A DNA stretch of 64,000 nucleotides from Ensifer sp. IC3342 (GTDB taxonomy: Bacteria > Pseudomonadota > Alphaproteobacteria > Rhizobiales > Rhizobiaceae), in NCBI RefSeq assembly GCF_020193655.1, contig NZ_JADYVE010000014.1, positions 1 to 64,000 of the forward strand, given 5' to 3'. Below are positions 18,561-27,791 of this stretch, piece after piece; positions within the stretch are counted from its first letter, which is position 1, and every line of letters starts with the position of its first letter. The notes under the pieces are model-generated. The model saw only the letters and a list, made by a program, of their open reading frames with translations, searched no databases and was not told the DNA's origin. The translations under genes were made by a program, and so were the position numbers.

Positions 18561-18929
18561 TTAATCGTCCGGTGTAGAGACCCTGAGGCGATGGCCGTCT
18601 GGATCGAGCGCGACGAATGTTCGGCCGAAGACCGCCGTCATCAGTTCCTGCTCTATCGTCACGCCCTCTCGGCGCCAAGCGTCGTAAAGCCGTTCAACGG
18701 CGGCATCGTTCTCCACCATGAACGCGAGTTCGGTGCGGTTGCCTTCCCCGGACGTGTGGAAATTCTCCGCGCTCGTGGACCACAGCCCCAAGCTGAGGCC
18801 GCCATCAAATTCGAACGCAGCATAGGTGGGAAACGACGCCGACGGCTGGCGGCCAAGCAGATGCGAATAGAAGGCCGAGCTTTCCGCAGGATCCTGGACA
18901 TATAAGAGAATGAGATTGGGCTTGAGCAA
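18561..18929 (-). CDS. VOC family (glyoxalase/bleomycin-resistance fold) protein
   Basis: 122 residues. The vicinal-oxygen-chelate fold is suggested by LLYVQDPAESSAFYSHLLG at the start and VALDPDGHRLRV at the end, with two beta-alpha-beta units. Members bind metal and small ligands; the substrate is unknown. It converges on the terminator of the small plus-strand genes and stands alone. Confidence 0.85.
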   Translation of the reverse strand: MLKPNLILLYVQDPAESSAFYSHLLGRQPSASFPTYAAFEFDGGLSLGLWSTSAENFHTSGEGNRTELAFMVENDAAVERLYDAWRREGVTIEQELMTAVFGRTFVALDPDGHRLRVSTPDD

Positions 18930-19047
18930 AATTGTCTCCTTTTTCCGACAGTAGGGTTATAGGAGACGATGCTGTCAGTTTCTGTCAGCATACTCGCGCG
19001 GAATTAAGAACAATTGAAGCGAAGTTGCGCGTACGAATCGTATTATC

Positions 19048-19299
19048 TCAGCTGCGAAGATGATGTCGCAACGTATTGGTGTTCAATATTTTTTTTAAGA
19101 ACGCATCCGCTCCGCCGGTGTCCTGTGATTTCTTCCCGAGAAGGAGGGTCATCCAGACCGCGCGCCGGCCAGGCGTTTCCTGATCATGTAGTTGGGCCTG
19201 GCGTGCTACGATGGCGAGGGCAAAAGCTTCCTTCATCGCATCGATGCGACGGCGCCTTTCCTCAGGTTCGTCGCGGCTGAGTGGAGCGTTCGTCATCAC
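19048..19299 (-). CDS. small hypothetical protein
   Basis: 83 residues, no family recognised. The N-terminal part (about 1-40) is very charged (EPEERRRRIDAMKEAF), followed by ALAIVARQAQLHDQ. The start overlaps the stop of the upstream gene (ATGA at 19296-19299), suggesting a two-gene unit. Base composition is lower in GC than its neighbours near the 3' end. Confidence 0.4.
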   Translation of the reverse strand: MMTNAPLSRDEPEERRRRIDAMKEAFALAIVARQAQLHDQETPGRRAVWMTLLLGKKSQDTGGADAFLKKILNTNTLRHHLRS

Positions 19300-19556
19300 A
19301 CGGATCTCCTGACCTCGTGGGACCTGCGCACGAACAGGCGCCCAGCCGTGAGAAGATGAAGCTCATTGGTGGTTCCGGCCTGATAGGCTTCGATCAGCAT
19401 TCTGCCGTACCTTTGCGCGGGCGCACTGTCGCGCGGCCATCGATGCTCGTCGCAGAGGCGATCGAATACACGCTGAAGCGTGTCCAGGTCTTCTGGAAAC
19501 AAAGGCACGTCAGATGACGCTTGCAGTGGACGCACGCCAGTACCCTCTGTCAGCAA
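19296..19556 (-). CDS. small hypothetical protein, paralogue of the 68-residue protein at 40285
   Basis: 86 residues. The segment from FPEDLDTLQRVFDRL to LIEAYQAG aligns without gaps to residues about 13-59 of the protein at 40285-40491 (shared P-x-x-P, L, V, S, A, I, YQxG). This pattern is seen in small rhizobial proteins of unknown function. Translationally coupled to the next gene by an ATGA overlap. No membrane segment. Confidence 0.6.
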   Translation of the reverse strand: MLTEGTGVRPLQASSDVPLFPEDLDTLQRVFDRLCDEHRWPRDSAPAQRYGRMLIEAYQAGTTNELHLLTAGRLFVRRSHEVRRSV

Positions 19557-19784
19557 TGCAAGGACAATTTCGAGGCAGCCTAGCTTGCCAGCAAAGGGCA
19601 GTGATTGAACCCCTGGCGAATCAGGGGTTCGCGCAATTTTTCGCTTGGGACGATGAGACGGCGTTCGGCCGGGCGCTACGGAGCGGTTTCAATGATCCGG
19701 ACAGACTGCAGAACGAAGCACGGGTACATGAGCCGCAAAACATTCCCTTGACTGAATCTCCTAAGTGTTTGATCTAGGCCGCAG

Positions 19785-19869
19785 GCGGACGTGGCGAAAC
19801 TGGTAGACGCAAGGGACTTAAAATCCCTCGGCCTTGGCCGTACGGGTTCGATTCCCGTCGTCCGCACCA
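19785..19869 (+). tRNA. tRNA-Leu (anticodon TAA)
   Basis: An 85-base cloverleaf: acceptor GCGGACG pairs with CGTCCGC, encoded ACCA end, a long variable arm, GGTTCGATTCC T-arm, anticodon stem GGGA/TCCC around CTTAAAA. It reads UUA codons. Confidence 0.97.
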
Positions 19870-19898
19870 AAGCCTTGTCGCGCGGTCGGGCCCATCAA

Positions 19899-20603
19899 TC
19901 AACCGGCGATTTTGCGCAATAGCGTTTCAAGCTGACCGAGATCGGGGATTTCATGAAAACGCGGATGGTCTTCCGGTTTCTCGTGATGTTCGAAGGACCA
20001 GGTGAGGGCGTGCGGGACGTAGACGCCCCAGCTGCCCGCCGCGAGCGCAGGGACGATGTCGGATTTCAGCGAATTGCCGACCATGAGGCTCCTCGACGGC
20101 CCGTCACCGTGTTGCGAGAATATCCTCTCATAGGTGGACATGGTCTTGTCGCTGACGATCTCGATGGCGGCGAAGAATTCGCCGAGGCCGGAGGCGGCGA
20201 GCTTCCGTTCCTGATCGAAGAGGTCGCCCTTGGTGATCATGACGAGGCGGAAGCGTCCGGCTAGGGCCTCGAGTGTCTCCTGCACGTTTGGCAGCGGTTC
20301 GACCGGATGACCAAGCATTTCCCGTCCGGCGGCGAGAATTTCGGCGATCACCGACGGCGGCAGCTTGCCGCCGGTTACCTCGAGCGCGGTCTCGATCATC
20401 GAGAGGGTGAAGCCCTTGATGCCGAAGCCATAGAGACCAAGATTGCGCTTTTCGGCCGCGAGCAATCTCGCAGGCAACTCCTTGGGGTCGGTGTGGTCCT
20501 TCAGCAGATCGACGAAGCGCTCCTCTGTGAGGCGAAAGAACTGTTCGTTCTGCCACAGCGTATCGTCGGCATCGAAACCGATTGTCGTTATTCTATTCGG
20601 CAT
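19899..20603 (-). CDS. HAD family hydrolase
   Basis: 234 residues from the ATG at 20603 (MPNRITTIGFDADDTLW). HAD motif I DADDT at about residues 10-14, motif II near VMITKGD and motif III/IV near VGNSLKSDIVPALAAG. The family hydrolyses phosphate esters or related bonds; the substrate is not readable. It begins 4 bases after the stop of the gene at 20608, so the two are probably one operon. Confidence 0.88.
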   Translation of the reverse strand: MPNRITTIGFDADDTLWQNEQFFRLTEERFVDLLKDHTDPKELPARLLAAEKRNLGLYGFGIKGFTLSMIETALEVTGGKLPPSVIAEILAAGREMLGHPVEPLPNVQETLEALAGRFRLVMITKGDLFDQERKLAASGLGEFFAAIEIVSDKTMSTYERIFSQHGDGPSRSLMVGNSLKSDIVPALAAGSWGVYVPHALTWSFEHHEKPEDHPRFHEIPDLGQLETLLRKIAG

Positions 20604-20607
20604 GGAT

Positions 20608-21195
20608 CTATTGCGCGGCGATCTTGAAGGGCTGGTCCACGGTCGCGCTCTTGCCGCTGTTGATATCATTGAAATGGAAGCGCAGGACGTAGTCGCCGGC
20701 GGGGGCACCAGTCACATCGATCGTCAGGGTCGAGTAGATTTCCTGGTTGCGCAGGTAGCCCGTGAAGGTGAAATCGCCGAATGCCTTCTGGCTGGCGAGG
20801 ATTTCGCCCTTTGGGTTGAGGATATCGAAATCAACCGTGAAACGCGTCTGGATCTTGCCCTTGACGCTCGCTTCCTTCCAGGTGAGCCCAACCGGCTCGA
20901 CATAGGATACGATTGCTTCTCCGGCCTTGAAGGTCGGATCGGCTTTAGGCTCGTACATGGCGTAGCCCGCTGGCTCGGCCGTGACGAAGACCGCCTTGCC
21001 GATCGCGAAGGGAAGCGTTTGGGAAAAATCGCTCACCGCCTGCCGCAGGGTCTCCCGGGCACCCGTCGCGTCTCCCGAGGTCGCCTGCTGTTCCGCTTTC
21101 GTGGCGGCATCAGAAAGCGGACCGGCCAGAGCCGCGTCGGTCGTCGCCACGATCGCGGCAGTCATTGTTGCAAGCAAGAGCAGGCGTTTTGGCAT
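20608..21195 (-). CDS. secreted hypothetical protein
   Basis: 195 residues from the ATG at 21195. Signal peptide MPKRLLLLATMTAAIVATTDAALA, so it is probably periplasmic. The mature part has a helical start (AATKAEQQATSGDA) and then beta-rich sequence with FDILNPKGEI and DYVLRFHFNDIN, suggesting an immunoglobulin-like fold. No family is recognised. Upstream of and 4 bases from the HAD hydrolase. Confidence 0.75.
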   Translation of the reverse strand: MPKRLLLLATMTAAIVATTDAALAGPLSDAATKAEQQATSGDATGARETLRQAVSDFSQTLPFAIGKAVFVTAEPAGYAMYEPKADPTFKAGEAIVSYVEPVGLTWKEASVKGKIQTRFTVDFDILNPKGEILASQKAFGDFTFTGYLRNQEIYSTLTIDVTGAPAGDYVLRFHFNDINSGKSATVDQPFKIAAQ

Positions 21196-21284
21196 CGTAT
21201 TCCTCCTCTGTGCCCATTGCCTCAAGACTTTCGGTATTTGCGGCGCCAAGTCAAGGCATTGCCAAGTCAAGGCTAATCAAGCAC

Positions 21285-21670
21285 TCAGTGCTTGCAGAAG
21301 ATCGGAGTCAGGATGACGAGAACGGTCAGGACTTCGAGGCGTCCGAGTAGCATCATCAACGATAAAAGGTAGAGCTCAGGGTTCTCGATCGTCGAGAAGT
21401 TGCCGGCCGGGCCGATAATGCTGCCGAGGCAGGGACCGACATTGGAGAGGCAGGTGATGACGGCGGAGACGGCGGTGACCCGGTCGTAGCCGAGCGCCGC
21501 CATCACCAGGCAGCCGAAAACCCAAAGCAGGATATAGGTTATGAAGAAGAGAGAGAGATGGCGCGCTGCGTGTCCAGATCGACGGTGCTGTTGCCATAGC
21601 GCACCGCATAGATCGCATTGGGATAGACGAGCCTGTTCAATCCGGAGCGGATCGCGTTGAAGAGAGACCG
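21285..21670 (-). pseudogene. trkH remnant (potassium uptake, C-terminal part)
   Basis: The C-terminal part of a TrkH/KtrB-type K+ transporter subunit can be read: VYPNAIYAVRYGNSTVDLDT in one frame. After a frame change come LSLFFITYILLWVFGC, LSNVGPCLGSIIGPAGN and LGRLEVLTVLVILTP. The normal protein is about 480 residues, so all of the N-terminal half is gone and at least one frameshift is present. It lies between two intact genes. It is a dead gene; the intact counterpart must be elsewhere if it exists. Confidence 0.78.
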
Positions 21671-21874
21671 AGGATCGCAGCGATGTGGACGGCGTGCCGG
21701 AACAGGGTTGCATCCAAGCTTCGTTTCCCGGAAACAGTTGTCGAACAGGCCGGTGGCCGCCTGGAGCGTGGCCATAGTGGCTTGCCCGGTCGATTCGTGT
21801 CAAATCGATGGCCTCGCACGAGGCGATGTGCGATAGCGTCAGGCATCGGCAAACGCAACGGATGACTCTAAGTT

Positions 21875-23122
21875 ATGAAACAGGAAGTTGAAAATGCGGC
21901 GCGCGCACTCCGTGAAATCTTTCCGGCAACGCCGCTGCAGCTCAATGATCACCTCAGTGCCCGCTATGGCGCGACGGTCTATCTGAAGCGTGAGGATCTG
22001 TCGCCCGTACGCTCCTACAAAATCCGCGGCGCCTTCAATTTCTTCCGCAAGGCTCTTGCCGCCGGGGCCGCGGGGAAGACCTTCGTCTGTGCTTCGGCCG
22101 GAAACCATGCGCAGGGCTTTGCTTTTGTCTGTCGTCACTTCGGCGTTCCGGGCGTCGTCTTCATGCCGGTGACGACGCCGCAGCAGAAGATAGACAAGAC
22201 TCGCATGTTTGGTGGCGAATTCATTACGATCCGCCTTGTCGGCGACATTTTTGACCAGTGCTATCAGGCGGCGCGCGACCACGTCGAAACGATTGCCGGC
22301 GTGATGGTGCCTCCCTTCGATCATGCGGACATCATCGAAGGGCAGGCGACGGTAGCCGCCGAAATTGCCGAGCAACTGCCGGGAGGCGTCATTCCCGATC
22401 TCGTCGCCCTGCCGGTCGGCGGTGGTGGCCTGTCTGCCGGTGTCACCGGCTATCTCGCCGACACGGTTTCGACGGATCGTTTCGTATTTTGCGAGCCGGC
22501 GGGAGCGCCAAGCCTGAAGCGGAGCCTCGAGATCGGGAGCGTGGTCACGCTCGACCAGGTGGACAACTTTGTCGACGGAGCGGCTGTCGCGCGCGTTGGC
22601 GACCTGACCTTCGCTGCGCTGGCGGCCTTTGCGCCGGAGCAGGTGATGTTGCTGCCGGAGAACGCGATTTGCCTGACGATCATCGACATGCTGAACGTCG
22701 AGGGTGTGGTTCTGGAGCCGGCCGGCGCCCTTTCCATCACCGCGCTGGAGATCCTCGGGCGCGAGCGGCTGGAAGGCAAGACGGTTGTTGCCGTCGTATC
22801 CGGAGGCAATTTCGACTTCGAGCGCCTTCCCGACGTCAAAGAGCGGGCGATGCGGCATGCCGGGCTCAAGAAATATTTCATCCTGCGCATGGCCCAGCGC
22901 CCCGGCGCACTCCGCGATTTCCTCAATCTGCTCGGCGACGAGGACGACATTGCGAGATTCGAATATTTGAAGAAGTCGGCGCGCAATTTCGGCTCCGTGC
23001 TCATCGGCATAGAAACCAAGCACGCAGAAAACTTCCCGGCCCTGAAGGCGCGCTTCGATGCGGCCGGCCTGCGCTATCAGGACATTACTGAGAACGAGAT
23101 TCTCGCCAATCTCGTCATTTGA
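21875..23122 (+). CDS. ilvA: threonine ammonia-lyase
   Basis: 415 residues. PLP enzyme that turns threonine into 2-oxobutyrate, the first step to isoleucine. The PLP lysine is Lys49 in SYKIRGAFN, the glycine-rich PLP-phosphate loop is VGGGGLSAG, and there is a C-terminal ACT-like domain (about 320-415), somewhat short as in many proteobacterial IlvA proteins. ATG at 21875 is preceded by GACTCTAAGTT. It is alone on the plus strand, downstream of the trkH remnant. Confidence 0.92.
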   Translation: MKQEVENAARALREIFPATPLQLNDHLSARYGATVYLKREDLSPVRSYKIRGAFNFFRKALAAGAAGKTFVCASAGNHAQGFAFVCRHFGVPGVVFMPVTTPQQKIDKTRMFGGEFITIRLVGDIFDQCYQAARDHVETIAGVMVPPFDHADIIEGQATVAAEIAEQLPGGVIPDLVALPVGGGGLSAGVTGYLADTVSTDRFVFCEPAGAPSLKRSLEIGSVVTLDQVDNFVDGAAVARVGDLTFAALAAFAPEQVMLLPENAICLTIIDMLNVEGVVLEPAGALSITALEILGRERLEGKTVVAVVSGGNFDFERLPDVKERAMRHAGLKKYFILRMAQRPGALRDFLNLLGDEDDIARFEYLKKSARNFGSVLIGIETKHAENFPALKARFDAAGLRYQDITENEILANLVI

Positions 23123-23201
23123 TCTCGGCATCGCGCCGGTGGACGGCATTGCCACGCACTTAGCCTTTGACAGCGCCGGCGGCCACGGCTAACTGTGAGA
23201 C

Positions 23202-23519
23202 ATGGCATCGTTTTTCTCGAAATTGTTTGGCTTCTCTGGCTCCAAAGAAGAAGCGGAGCAGGCCGCTGGCAAGACGGAATCCTATGGGGATTTCTTGATC
23301 CGCGCGACTCCCATGCGGGAGGGGCCGCAATATCGGCTGGCAGGCAGCATCGAAAAGACGATGCCCGATGCCACGGTGAAGGTGCGCACCTTCATTCGCG
23401 CCGATCTTTTCGCGTCCGAACAGGACGCAATCGATGCGGCCCTGCGAAAGGGGCGACAGATCGTCGACGAGCAACGCTCCGCACTCTTTCAGGACGATTC
23501 ACCGTCCAGGCCGGTGTGA
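23202..23519 (+). CDS. HlyU family protein
   Basis: 105 residues. The sequence GDFLIRATPMREGPQYRLAG followed by FIRADLFASEQDAI and RKGRQIVDEQ is typical of HlyU-like proteins (named for a Vibrio hemolysin activator; also DUF4197-type neighbours). Biochemical function in rhizobia is unknown. The first residues FFSKLFGFSG are hydrophobic but short. It follows ilvA by 79 bases. Confidence 0.85.
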   Translation: MASFFSKLFGFSGSKEEAEQAAGKTESYGDFLIRATPMREGPQYRLAGSIEKTMPDATVKVRTFIRADLFASEQDAIDAALRKGRQIVDEQRSALFQDDSPSRPV

Positions 23520-23694
23520 GGTCACGCCACTGGCTTGGGCCGCTCATCGAGGAATATTCTCGTATAACATCGGGTTAGAGAGCTTTTTTCAGAGATTGAA
23601 TGAGCTCTATTCATCGACAAGATAATCAGCGCGAGTACTGGCGACGGGCTACGTCGATGGGCCCGCATTCGGCCCCACCTACGTGTGCCGCATT

Positions 23695-25689
23695 TCAAAG
23701 CCTGATACGGAATCGGGTAAAACCCTCCGCGCCTTCGCCTGCTTCTTCGATCGCAACGGCTTTCACCTGAGACAGGAACTGTCTTGCCTTTGAGCTGCTG
23801 TCGAAAAGCACGCTCGTGTTCTTGAGCGGCACAAACCTCCAGTTCGCATCGGCCGACGGGTTGATCGTTCCCTGTTCAACGATGTAGCGGACGATGACAT
23901 CGCGGTTGGTGTCTGGCGCGACGAAGATCACCTTGTCGGAAGCGATGTCCGGGAAGTTGCCGCCACCGCCTGCGCGATAGTTGTTGGTCACCACCACGAA
24001 CTTTTGCGCAGGGTCGATTGGCTTGCCGTCGAACCGCAGGTTCTGGATGCGCTTTGCCGCTGCGTTCACGGGATTGCCGTCCTTGTCGAACCTGGCCGGT
24101 TGCGAAAGGTCGATCTCATAGGTGACGCCGTCGATCACGTCGAAATTATAGGACGGGAAGCCCGCGTTGATCAGCTCCGCGTCGACGGATCCGGGCGCAA
24201 CCTGATTGAAGATACCGGCCGACATCTCGAGCCAATTGGCCACCTGGTCCCCCGTGATGACGACGGCCTGCACCGTGTTCGGATAGAGATAGAGATCTGC
24301 AACGTTCTTGATGGCAATGTCGCCCGCTGGGACATCGGTGTAGTAGTCCGCGCCGCCGCGACCGCCGGCCTTGAAGGGAGCCGCTGCGGACAAGACCGGC
24401 AGGTCCTTGTGCTCCGTGTCCTTGAGCATATCGCGGATGTACCAGGTCTGCGCCTGGCTGACGATCTGGACCGACGGGTCGTCTGCAACAAGGGCGAAAT
24501 AGGAATAGAGCGGTGCCGAGGTCTTGCCGACGGGGGTGCGGACATAGGCGAGCGTCGCCTCGTGGTCCATTGCTGCAGCCGCCAGCACTTCCGGCTTGTC
24601 GCCGACTTCGGCGATCACCTTCTTCTCCTCCCGTCGACAGATGGGGCGAGCCTCGCTCGTCGAACTGATTGCCCGCCACCGACTGCCGTCACGCTCGAGG
24701 AGCAGGTCGATCAGGCCGAGATGTGAGCCCCAGAAGCCGCCCATCACACCCGGCTTGCCGGAAATCAGTCCTTTCTTATTGTCGACACCGGCGAAGCCCT
24801 CGAATTTCGGTCCGGGAAAATCGAGGTGGCTGTGACCGGTCACGATGGCGTCGATGCCGTCGATCGCAGCCAGAGGAACCGATGCGTTCTCGAGGTTTTC
24901 GGCATAGTTTTGCTGTCCGATCCCGGAGTGGGAAAGCGCGATGACGATGTCGGCGCCTTCCTCGCGCATCTGTGGGACCCACGCTTCCGCCGCCTTGACG
25001 ATGTCGCGTGCGTTCGCCTTGCCCTCAAGGTTCTTCGCATCCCAGGTCATGATTTGCGGTGGAACGAACCCGATCAGGCCGATGCGAATTGCATGTTCCT
25101 GGCCGGCGCCGTCCTTCACTTTGCGATCGAGAATGACATAGGGCTTGAGGAAGAGTGCATCCTGACGCGCGTTCGCCGCAAGCGCGCCCTTGGTCAGGTT
25201 GGCGCAGACGATCGGAAAATTGGCGCCGTTCAGCACGTTGAACATGAAGTCCAGGCCGTAGTTGAACTCGTGATTGCCGAGCGTCCCGCAATCATAGCCA
25301 AGCACGTTCATCGCCGCGATGATCGGGTGCAGATCGCCCTCCTTCATGCCGCGCTTATACGCGATGTAATCGCCCATCGGGTTTCCTTGAAGGAAGTCGC
25401 CGTTATCCACGAGGACGGAGTTGGTTGCCTCCGCTCGTATCGCATCGACGATGGAGGCAGTGCGTGCGAGCCCTACCGTGTCGTTCGGCTTGTCGCCGTA
25501 ATAGTCGTAGGGAAACACGTGGACGTGCAGGTCCGTCGTTTCCATGATGCGCAGGTGTGCCTGGTTCGCCGCGGCGCGCGCGGAAAAGGGATGAAGTATC
25601 GCCAGTGCAGAGGAGGCGGCGAGCCCGCCAAGCAGCGAACGGCGCGAAATGGGGTGAAGAGCGGTCATCGACGGCATCGCTGTCTCCAT
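23695..25689 (-). CDS. 2',3'-cyclic-nucleotide 2'-phosphodiesterase/3'-nucleotidase (CpdB-like)
   Basis: 664 residues. A twin-arginine signal HPISRRSLLGG followed by a hydrophobic stretch and AARA directs export. The metallophosphoesterase domain (about 40-340) has TTDLHVHVFPYD, VDNGDFLQG, GNHEFNYG and GHSHLD. The C-terminal 5'-nucleotidase domain has TNNYRAGGGGNFP. It would cleave cyclic and 3'-nucleotides in the periplasm and release phosphate. The start is uncertain by a few codons (METAMPSM... or MTALHPIS). Confidence 0.9.
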   Translation of the reverse strand: METAMPSMTALHPISRRSLLGGLAASSALAILHPFSARAAANQAHLRIMETTDLHVHVFPYDYYGDKPNDTVGLARTASIVDAIRAEATNSVLVDNGDFLQGNPMGDYIAYKRGMKEGDLHPIIAAMNVLGYDCGTLGNHEFNYGLDFMFNVLNGANFPIVCANLTKGALAANARQDALFLKPYVILDRKVKDGAGQEHAIRIGLIGFVPPQIMTWDAKNLEGKANARDIVKAAEAWVPQMREEGADIVIALSHSGIGQQNYAENLENASVPLAAIDGIDAIVTGHSHLDFPGPKFEGFAGVDNKKGLISGKPGVMGGFWGSHLGLIDLLLERDGSRWRAISSTSEARPICRREEKKVIAEVGDKPEVLAAAAMDHEATLAYVRTPVGKTSAPLYSYFALVADDPSVQIVSQAQTWYIRDMLKDTEHKDLPVLSAAAPFKAGGRGGADYYTDVPAGDIAIKNVADLYLYPNTVQAVVITGDQVANWLEMSAGIFNQVAPGSVDAELINAGFPSYNFDVIDGVTYEIDLSQPARFDKDGNPVNAAAKRIQNLRFDGKPIDPAQKFVVVTNNYRAGGGGNFPDIASDKVIFVAPDTNRDVIVRYIVEQGTINPSADANWRFVPLKNTSVLFDSSSKARQFLSQVKAVAIEEAGEGAEGFTRFRIRL

Positions 25690-25896
25690 GTTGAAAAACC
25701 CTCCGCGGACGCGGTGGCAGGCCTGCAGTAACGTCTTGGAATACGCTTTGAATACAGGAGACTATGGAGGAAGGCACCTGCAAGGCAAAGCGGCGGAATC
25801 TTGCCTATTTGACGCCGCCTCAGTACGGAATGGGTAAAGTTTTCTTCAAGATTTAATCCTAAGAGACTGGCGAACGAAAACGGAAGTCTCAGGCGC

Positions 25897-27144
25897 ATGC
25901 CAAACGCCAATCTCATTCTCTTCATCGGCGAGGCACTGATCTACGTGGTGGCAATGATCTGGTTGCTGCATCTGCGTGGGCGCTTGGGGCTTGGCGTTTT
26001 CGTGGCGGCGCTCGGTGTGATGCATTTCATCGAAACCTACCTTGCCGCCGTCTTCTATGTTCAGCTGCCGTTCGGGGTAATCTCTCCAGGCTCTGCCGTG
26101 TTCTTTTCCGGCAAGCTCATGATGATCCTGCTTCTCTATGTGAAGGAGGATGCGGCGACGGTTCGACAGCCTATCTACGGATTGCTTGCGGGCAACTTTC
26201 TGACAGTGGCCCTCAGCCTGCTGCTCAGGTTGCATGACACGGTATCCGTCGTTCCCAATCGCGTCGCCGACATCGCTTTCATCGATGAGATGGGATGGCT
26301 TATGGTCTGGGGCACGACGCTTCTCTATTTCGATTCCCTGGTCATCATTCTGCTATACGAGAGGCTGGGATGCTGGCTTCGCCGATTTGTCACAGCTCGG
26401 TTCCTGATCTGCGGCATCGTGGTCCTCACCCTCGACCAGCTGGGATTCTATGCGGCGCTGCATTGGCTGAACGATGCGCCGGCGGACGTGTTCTGGGGCG
26501 GATGGATGGCAAAGATGCTCGCAGCGCCATTCTACGCGGTTGCCATCGGGCTTTATCTCAACGCATCGCGCCACCCGTTTTTAGCGATCTCCGATCGGCC
26601 GCTTGGCGATGTCTTCAATGATCTGACCTTCCGGGAACGCTACGAGGATCTGCTGTCGCGCTCCGGCCAGGACACGTTGACCGGTGCGCTCGATCGAGGC
26701 CGCTTCGAGGCTGAGGGCCAGCAGATGCTGCGCGATGCTGCCGCGAAGAATACGCCAGTCAGCCTGATGATCATCGATGTCGATCACTTCAAGAGCGTCA
26801 ATGATCGTTTCGGGCACATCGAGGGCGATCAAGTGCTGCAGAATCTGGTCGCAACCGTAAAGGCGACAATCAGGCCGACCGATCGCCTGTTCCGCTACGG
26901 CGGCGAAGAATTCGTCGTTCTGTGCCCCGGGCTCGCCTATCCGGATGCGCTTTCGCGCGCCGAGGACATACGGCTCGCGGTTTCCGGCCGCGTGACGACG
27001 CCGAACGGCGATCCGGTGACCGCCAGCATCGGCCTGTCATCGGCATTCGGAGACGGAAACGGCATTCGCGAGTTGTTGTCGCAGGCGGACTTGCGTCTCT
27101 ATGCTGCCAAGAGCGGTGGCCGCAACCGAGTGGTTGGACGATAG
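25897..27144 (+). CDS. membrane diguanylate cyclase (GGDEF)
   Basis: 415 residues. The N-terminal half (about 1-225) is hydrophobic with six to eight membrane segments, a possible sensor. The GGDEF domain (about 255-412) has IDVDHFKSVND and the active-site loop GGEEF at 335-339. RPTD at 326-329 lies exactly five residues before it, which is the product-inhibition I-site (RxxD). Both active and inhibited forms are thus predicted. It makes c-di-GMP from two GTP. Divergent from the cpdB-like gene. Confidence 0.95.
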   Translation: MPNANLILFIGEALIYVVAMIWLLHLRGRLGLGVFVAALGVMHFIETYLAAVFYVQLPFGVISPGSAVFFSGKLMMILLLYVKEDAATVRQPIYGLLAGNFLTVALSLLLRLHDTVSVVPNRVADIAFIDEMGWLMVWGTTLLYFDSLVIILLYERLGCWLRRFVTARFLICGIVVLTLDQLGFYAALHWLNDAPADVFWGGWMAKMLAAPFYAVAIGLYLNASRHPFLAISDRPLGDVFNDLTFRERYEDLLSRSGQDTLTGALDRGRFEAEGQQMLRDAAAKNTPVSLMIIDVDHFKSVNDRFGHIEGDQVLQNLVATVKATIRPTDRLFRYGGEEFVVLCPGLAYPDALSRAEDIRLAVSGRVTTPNGDPVTASIGLSSAFGDGNGIRELLSQADLRLYAAKSGGRNRVVGR

Positions 27145-27172
27145 TCGGGGCAGCGAGTGACGCCCAGGACGT

Positions 27173-27634
27173 TCAAATGCCGACGTTCGGCCGGTCGATA
27201 ACCTCGCGAAGCGAGAAGCTGGAATTGATCTTCACGACATGCGGCAGGGCTGACAGCCAGTCCCGGTGGATCCGCTCGTAATCTTCCAAATCCTTGGCCG
27301 CGACGCGCAGGATGTAGTCGTATTCTCCCGACATCAGATAACAGACCAGCACATTGGGGCAGAGTTTTACGGCAGCCTCGAATTCGGCAAGCGTTTTGGC
27401 GAACTGGCCCGACAGCGAGATGTGGACGATGACCATGATCTTGTAGTCGAGCGCCTTGTGCGCGATGCGGGCGTGGTAGCCGCTGATCGTGCCCGATTTT
27501 TCGAGGATATCGACGCGCCGGGAGCAGGCAGAGGGGGAAAGGCCGACCTTCGCGGCGAGATCCGCATTGGATATCCTGCCGTTCTGCTGAAGGATGCGCA
27601 GAATCGCATGATCAATGGTGTCGAGCTCGCTCAT
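27173..27634 (-). CDS. Lrp/AsnC family transcriptional regulator
   Basis: 153 residues. N-terminal helix-turn-helix LQQNGRISNADLAAKVGLSPSACSRRVD and a C-terminal RAM/AsnC effector domain (about 70-150). It is divergent from ald with about 158 bases between, the arrangement of Lrp-type regulators that control alanine dehydrogenase (BkdR/AldR-like). The effector is likely an amino acid. Confidence 0.93.
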   Translation of the reverse strand: MSELDTIDHAILRILQQNGRISNADLAAKVGLSPSACSRRVDILEKSGTISGYHARIAHKALDYKIMVIVHISLSGQFAKTLAEFEAAVKLCPNVLVCYLMSGEYDYILRVAAKDLEDYERIHRDWLSALPHVVKINSSFSLREVIDRPNVGI

Positions 27635-27791
27635 TCGTGATTTCCTTCATCATTCCGCTTAGGTGCGCAATAATGTTCGAAAGTAATGCGCTGTCAGACA
27701 TCTCTTTGCAAGGACATTCGCAAGACCATCTGTTTTGCTGGGCTCGTCATCAAGACGGCGCAAAGCCCACAAACAGGAGAGGAACGCTCAG

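Noticed and set aside
19514-19777. 87-codon plus-strand frame before tRNA-Leu
   Set aside because: It overlaps the start of the minus-strand small gene and has no similarity to known proteins.
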